Shown one piece after another: positions 58,770 to 64,000 of a stretch of DNA of 64,000 nucleotides. The notes beneath the pieces are model-generated. The model did not search any database, was not told the origin of the DNA, and saw only the letters and a list, made by a program, of their open reading frames with translations. The translations under genes and the position numbers were made by a program. Position 1 is the stretch's first letter; each line of letters starts with the position of its first letter. Location: NCBI RefSeq assembly GCF_026745355.1, contig NC_079205.1:54828073-54892072 (forward strand), given 5' to 3'. This DNA comes from Beta vulgaris subsp. vulgaris. Lineage: Eukaryota; Streptophyta; Magnoliopsida; Caryophyllales; Amaranthaceae.

Positions 58770-58949
58770 TTAGAGCACCCTTAACCATGAGTAGAATTTA
58801 AGATTGTGGAGGTAATTGAAAAAAAATGGCTCTTAACCATGAGTGAAATAAAGATTGAGGAGTGATTGAAGGTGAGTGGGGAAAAAATGGCATGGAGTGA
58901 TTGAATTGATGATCAGCCGTGGGGTTGAGACCCACAGCCAGATCATCAA

Positions 58950-59026
58950 AACTTAAATTTTTTTTGGCTAAGAACCACGCAAAACGCAGCGTTTTGCGTG
59001 GTTCTCAGCCAAAAAAAATTTAAGTT
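58950..59026 (+). repeat. 77-bp near-perfect palindrome
   Basis: Arms 58950-58986 and 58990-59026 are complementary over 37 bp with one mismatch, separated by cag. The innermost part is ccacgcaaaacg-cag-cgttttgcgtgg. It lies 5' of the transposase gene within the Harbinger element. Confidence 0.95.
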
Positions 59027-59326
59027 GCTGGCAGCTGACACGCGTGTCAGCGCCAGTTGCAGCGTGACATTTGTCACGCACACTGCCAAGTGTCGTGTTG
59101 TTATTGGTTTGTAAAATATAAGCGTTGTAAATTTTACAACGGTTATATTTTAAAAAATATAAATCAAAAAAAAAAAAAATACCAACGGCTCTATTTTTTC
59201 GAGATCTATAAATAGAGACCCATTTTGCTATATTTTGGACACACTTAATTTTCTCCCTCTTTACTAATTTCTTCTATTTGTTCTAACTCTTCTTCGATTG
59301 CTCTTTATTTTCAAATTCTTATAATT

Positions 59327-60984
59327 ATGGATCCTAATCATTCTAATTATATAAGAAATCAACCCCAAAATCGCTCAAAAAACCAAATGCCTAGGCAACA
59401 AAATCGTTTAATTAGCTCTCAAAATCCGTCAAATTATCGCCAACCTTATCAAAATCAATCAAAATTTCGTCAACCATCTCAGATAAATACCAATCAAAGA
59501 GGAGAAAATTCTCAAAATTATTTTATGCTATATAACTCAAGCATCCTTGTTCACAATTTTCTCACACCAAACCAAACACAATATTGTTCACCATTTTCTC
59601 ACACCAAACCTAAACACAAGATGAACCCCTTCAATTTTTCCCGTTCTAGTTCCTCTAGTTCCTCTAGTTCTGATGAAAGAAGATCATCACGAGCAATAAT
59701 TGATCAGGAGATAGATGATTTCTTGACCAATATTGCTCAACCACTTGCTCCAACTCTTATATCAAATGTAACTCCAACACCAAGGAATAGAAGAGCAAAA
59801 GTGATTGATAATGAAGAAGGTCATTCACGGCCTAATCGAGGTAGGGTGGAAGGTCATAGAAGATTGTTCAATGATTATTTTGCTGATCAACCAGTCTATC
59901 CAGCTCGTTTATTTCGCCGAAGATTTCGAATGCAGCGACATGTCTTTGTTCGGATTAAGGATGGTGTCGTTGCAAGTGATGAATGGTTCACTCAAAAAAG
60001 AGATGCTACGGGTCAGTTAGGTTTATCGCCCCTACAAAAGTGTACAGCGGCTATTCGAATGCTTGCATACGGGGTAGCGGCGGATTCGCTTGACGAGTAT
60101 GTGCGAATTAGTGAAAGTACAACTCGAATAGCATTGATGAAATTTACAAAGGGGTCATCATGAAATTTGGTGGGGAGTACTTGAGACGGCCTACTCCAAA
60201 CGATTTGGCTAGACTACTCAGATTCGGTGAAGAACGTGGATTTCCGGGCATGGTTGGCAGCATAGATTGTATGCATTGGGAATGGAAAAATTGCCCCACT
60301 GCATGGAAAGGGCAATTTCAAGGAAGAGGTGGTGTTGCTAGTTTAGTTCTTGAAGCTGTTGCTGATCGTGACTTATGGATATGGCATTCTTTCTTCGGGA
60401 TACCAGGTTCGTGCAATGACCTAAATGTTCTTCACCGATCTCCAGTGTTTAGGGATGTTTTAGAAGGTCGAGCACCACCCGTGCAGTTTACGGTGAATGG
60501 TAACCAATATGATAAGGGTTATTATCTCACTGATGGTATATATCCGAATTGGGCAACATTCATTCAGTCAGTTACATGTCCTCAAACTCTCAAGGACAAG
60601 TTATTTGCTCAACACCAAGAAGGAGCTCGAAAAGATGTAGAGAGAGCATTTGGGGTGCTGCAATCTCGGTTTGCCATTATTCGTAGACCATCCCTCGCAT
60701 GGGATGAGGAAATTCTCAATGACATCATGTTGTCTTGCATTATCATGCACAACATGATTGTGGAAGATGAACGAGATACATATGCACACTACGCAGATAA
60801 TACCGAATTCACTACCAACACAAGTAAAAATGGGGACGAATTTGAATATTATCATGATCGAATCGTAGATATCAACCAGTACATGGCCAATAGAGATGCA
60901 ATTGAAGATCAACATGTGCATCATTCCTTGAAACGTGATTTGGTTGCCAATATATGGCAAAAATTTGGTGGCAATGCTAATTAA
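59327..60984 (+). pseudogene. PIF/Harbinger (HARBI1/ALP1-like) transposase, one frameshift
   Basis: Two frames (59327-60163 and 60160-60984) form one transposase. The break lies in a four-G run near 60150: one extra base would connect LMKFTKG directly to the following VIMKFGGEYLRR reading. The first part has an Asn/Gln-rich N-terminus, a Ser-rich tract, and the helix-turn-helix region FRRRFRMQRHVFVRIKDGV to ISESTTRIALMKF. The second part is the DDE_Tnp_4 nuclease with GSIDCMHW (D36), TDGIYPNW (D125) and KDVERAFGVLQ (E161), so the triad is complete. The single shift may be real or a homopolymer sequencing error. The N-terminus looks fused: about 75 residues typical of Harbinger ORF1 (MDPNHSNYIRNQ...NSQNYFM) precede a second natural-looking start, MNPFNFSRSSSS. 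Confidence 0.9.
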
Positions 60985-61556
60985 GAGCATTTTATGTATT
61001 TCTTTCTTAATTAATTTTTATGTTTTTCGTTCTTAGTTAAATTTTATGCACTTTTTTTCTTAATTAAGTTTGTAATTGTCGCACCAATGTAGCATTTTAT
61101 GTATTTCGTTCTTAAAATTATATTAAAAATGCTAATTGTGTCTCATATCATTAAAAATGCTAACTAATTACGTATTTAATTACTTAATGAAAACACTAAT
61201 TACATATGCTATGTATTAATAAAAGATAAATAACTTAATTATTAAAATGATAATTAAAATTTTAATTTTAATTTTTTAATTAATTAATAATAAAATATCA
61301 ATTAGTAATTAATATTTCATATCATTAAAAAGTAAATAATAAAAATATTGTATGATGGTAGTTGGGTGATGAGAGGGAAAAGTAGTTGGATGGGGTGAAA
61401 AAGTAAGAGAGAGAGGAAAAAGTAGTTGGGATGATTGAAAAATGGTTCATGATTAAGGAGATGAGTGAGAAAAGATTGTAGGATGTAATTTTTTAGAGAG
61501 AGAAAGTTAGAAAGAGAGTGGGATGATCTTTGTTTTCAATCATGAGTAATGGTGCT
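60985..61556. other. 3' non-coding part of the Harbinger element
   Basis: AT-rich, with repeated gagtgagaaaagatt- and gtagttggatg-like words near the right TIR. No second gene. Confidence 0.5.
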
Positions 61557-61560
61557 CTTA

Positions 61561-62755
61561 GCAAATTAGCTCTATAGAGCAAATTGACTAGGCCAAGCCG
61601 AACTCACACAAACACTTTGATGATTTAGCTAGTTGCTAAAAAATTTAGATAATTGCTAACAAAAAGAGTCTTTTTGGACAACCATTACAATTGCTCTACT
61701 ACAACTTAAAAATATTTTATGAGATTCACTTTAATCCATAACACTTTTATTGCCCTTTTGCAAGGACTTTCCAGAAAGTAGAACAAATGAAACTAATAGG
61801 CTTAGACTACATAACTCTTCAATATTCTATCTCCTTTTAATTGCAAAAACAATCATGATTCTAGCTACTTTCCTTTGGTAGTAGAAAAACTATCTTTTTT
61901 ACAATGAAAAGAAAGAAACATAACAGCAAGTCATGAACATTGAACAGTCTACACGTTATAAGGTAGTAAACAATAAACTCCACTTAGTTCTACATAATGT
62001 TCATTACAAGTTTACAACCCTCCAAATAATATACATTATAAGATTAAATAGTAATTAATAGAGTAAATGTTAATACTTCCATAAAATTAACAAATTACAC
62101 TCTTATAAGCATTTGATAAGATCTCTTAACAAGAAACTAAATCAAAATAGCTCGAGATTAAACTATTTTGCCCTCCAAATACAATATACTACTACTATAT
62201 CTAAACATAACATCTCCTACTATAAATTTGACACGTAACCAGCGAATGTACGTCGCAACACCACCTAAGAATAACACATGTAATTGTGTAAGTGCATCAA
62301 GTTGCTAGACTTCCCGAAAATGAGGATGAACAAATTTTAGTGATGTGTTTCCTCGAGATATTTTAGTTTTGGCGGAACTTGATGTTTCTTAATAATATTA
62401 CTCACCGTTTAAAAATAAAATAAAATTAACCCATGTTTTAAGCCATCATCCCCTCCGCAAGTCGAGGAGAAAAAAAAAAAAGGAATATTCCTGATTCCCA
62501 CTCTTTCAAAAGAGTTTCAAATCTTCAAAAATGAGTAATATTACTAGTAATAAATGTACAAAAGAAAGGAAAACAGAAAATTAAGTAAATGTCGAAGATA
62601 CCCCTCAAGTCCTCGACCAGAAGTTCAAACTAGCAAAAACCAACACGTGCTCAACAACCAAACGTCGTCGCATCAGCACTGAAATCCGTTTGACTTCCCT
62701 CCATAACCGGTCAAACACAGTTCCCTAAATAAAAACGTCGTCGTTTCTCAGTAGA
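61561..62755. other. intergenic, no gene recognised
   Basis: AT-rich; the part next to 62759 may be 3' UTR of the small membrane protein gene. No RNA gene or element ends seen. Confidence 0.35.
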
Positions 62756-62758
62756 GAG

Positions 62759-63022
62759 TTAGAAATTACAGCCGCAAAAGAGGAAGAAGAATCCAAGCAT
62801 AGAAACCAAAACGACAGACTCCAGCGCCGTTACGACAGACCATAAGAGATCATCGACAATTGAGAAACTCCCCGACCATCGGAGTAAGTTCTGCGGGTCC
62901 CACGACCAACTACGGTACGAGGATGGCGTGAAATTTGCCGACCAAGTTGTCGGAGTTAAGTACGAGATTCTGTGACCTAGCCACCTTGCTGTCGCCGACG
63001 CCGACCACCACTCGAACGCCAT
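62759..63022 (-). CDS. small plant protein with C-terminal membrane segment
   Basis: An intact 87-residue frame from ATG at 63022 to TAA at 62759. It begins MAFEWWSASATARWLGHRIS, is rich in Trp and Ser, and ends with a hydrophobic stretch (residues about 65-85, VVLVSMLGFFFLFCGCNF) suited to a tail-anchored membrane protein. GC content is clearly higher than the surroundings, and the minus-strand upstream sequence is a CT-rich leader (63060-63150), as in many plant promoters. I do not recognise the family with certainty. It could also be the first exon of a larger gene, but no donor is needed because a stop closes it. Confidence 0.6.
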   Translation of the reverse strand: MAFEWWSASATARWLGHRISYLTPTTWSANFTPSSYRSWSWDPQNLLRWSGSFSIVDDLLWSVVTALESVVLVSMLGFFFLFCGCNF

Positions 63023-63024
63023 CT

Positions 63025-64000
63025 GTCTGAAAACTGAAAGACAAAATGATTGATTGTGTTTCTTTTTGGTGTGTGTTTTGAAGTGAATATTGGGAGGTGT
63101 GAAGATGAAGTGGGGTGGAGAGTGAGAGAGTGAAGGGTAGTGGGAATTTTCCTGTCTTTGTTTTTTTTGGGGTTTGGGGTTTGGGGTTTGGTTTTATGAT
63201 GTGGGGGTGTTCTGCTAATACACGTGAAATGTGATTCTTGGTTTTGTTTTCTACTTATCCCTTTTGATGATGAAATTAAGATATTTTTTAGGAGTTTAGA
63301 ATTTTGTAATCTTCTTCTTTTTTGGATTCTTTTTTAAATTAGTTGTTGATCCAGGTAATACGGTAGGTCATTACCTTTTCATAAATCTTACGAGTAAAGA
63401 ATAACTTGTTCTTTTTCTTAGAATAATTTTCGTATGTTAAGTGGTAAGGTTTTTTTCAACAACTCTTAACGTATATAACCGACTCATGCAAGTGTGTTGT
63501 TATGGTTTGATTCTTAAATCCTAAGTAAAGTAGTTTGCAGCTTCATATTTGTGAATCATATACTTTTTATTTTAAAAAATTATTTATTTTGTCTTCAGTA
63601 AATTTTTTTCCACAAACGCCAACATGAGATTATAGATTAGTTGATTAGTGTACTTGCACTTTAAATGAGAGGTTGTGAGTTTCAATCTTAAATCACGCAT
63701 TTTTATCGTTTAATTTATGTCATTTGATTTGGGGATGGTGCGGGGGTACATGAGGCATAATAAGATTTTTTGCCTTAGGTTTAGTTTTAAAAAAAATATA
63801 TATATGTCAAAGGTATGTTCGGCCATAGGTTTTAAAAGGCCATACTATCAAATTGGTACAAAATTGGTGGAAAAAAAGTTACTAACATCATATTGGTGTA
63901 AAAAATAGAGAACTTTGGACAAAAACACTTGTTGAAATACATATTTTAAGGTGAAAGGTTGTATTTTAGTTATCAAATGTTAGTTTATTAAAACATAGAT
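63025..64000. other. promoter side of 62759-63022 and window end
   Basis: 63060-63200 is purine-rich on the plus strand (leader/promoter of the minus-strand gene). A tRNA-like phrase, gattagtgtacttgcactttaa with ggttgtgagtttcaatc, at 63640-63700 is too weak to call a SINE. Confidence 0.35.

Larger units (their letters stand above)
58773..61557 (+). mobile_element. complete PIF/Harbinger element, 2.8 kb
   Basis: The left end GAGCACCCTTAACCATGA is inverted at the right end (tcatgagtaatggtgctc), and a TTA target duplication flanks it (58770-58772 and 61558-61560). It contains one transposase gene on the plus strand, a 77-bp palindrome near the left end, and AT-rich 3' sequence. Autonomous relatives carry two genes (Myb-like ORF1 and transposase); a separate ORF1 is absent here. 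Confidence 0.93.

Noticed and set aside
63640..63700. tRNA-like A/B box phrase
   Set aside because: Both boxes deviate from consensus and there is no A-tail or target duplication.

Overview
The window is nuclear DNA of a flowering plant. It is AT-rich and intron-bearing, with genes thinly spread among Stowaway, PIF/Harbinger and hAT MITEs, Helitrons, a Mutator-like element and non-LTR retroposons. The repeat style fits a eudicot, possibly of the Caryophyllales/Amaranthaceae, but no marker here settles the family or species.

Four host genes can be supported, all on the minus strand. They are an intronless restorer-of-fertility-like PPR gene (1119-2954), a two-exon 77-residue IGR-motif protein (9699-11948), a two-exon GPAT2/3-type glycerol-3-phosphate acyltransferase of 500 residues (36589-40489), and an 87-residue single-exon protein with a C-terminal membrane segment (62759-63022). 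Two decayed PPR pieces (699-794 and 7711-8225) show that the PPR gene sits in a small, eroding cluster. Two candidate exons near 17.3-17.75 kb may be the start of a fifth gene.

Layout. 0-9 kb: PPR gene, PPR relics, a 676-bp tandem duplication and a tRNA-derived SINE. 9.7-12.5 kb: IGR gene. 12.7-17 kb: MITE-dense block. 17.9-35.7 kb: a very large tandem repeat whose core (about 21.4-30.3 kb) is eight units of about 1.17 kb, flanked by older, more diverged units. 35.8-42.9 kb: GPAT gene, whose intron holds a minisatellite element, a retroposon and a Helitron; a second Helitron and a second retroposon lie upstream. 43.2-44.3 kb: two copies of one hAT MITE in opposite orientation, 28 bp apart. 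47.5-52.4 kb: a complete MULE with TIRs and a target-site duplication, carrying a broken transposase gene and an apparently intact zinc finger/membrane gene facing it. 54.3-57.0 kb: a three-level nest (Stowaway-like element inside a Helitron inside a dispersed repeat). 58.8-61.6 kb: a complete PIF/Harbinger element whose transposase is split by one frameshift.

The host genes do not form a pathway. The most unusual signals are the MULE with a convergent zf-GRF/transmembrane gene, the retroposon family with a structurally conserved hairpin near its 5' end, the 1.17-kb tandem array, the inverted hAT pair, and the apparent ORF1-ORF2 fusion in the Harbinger element.
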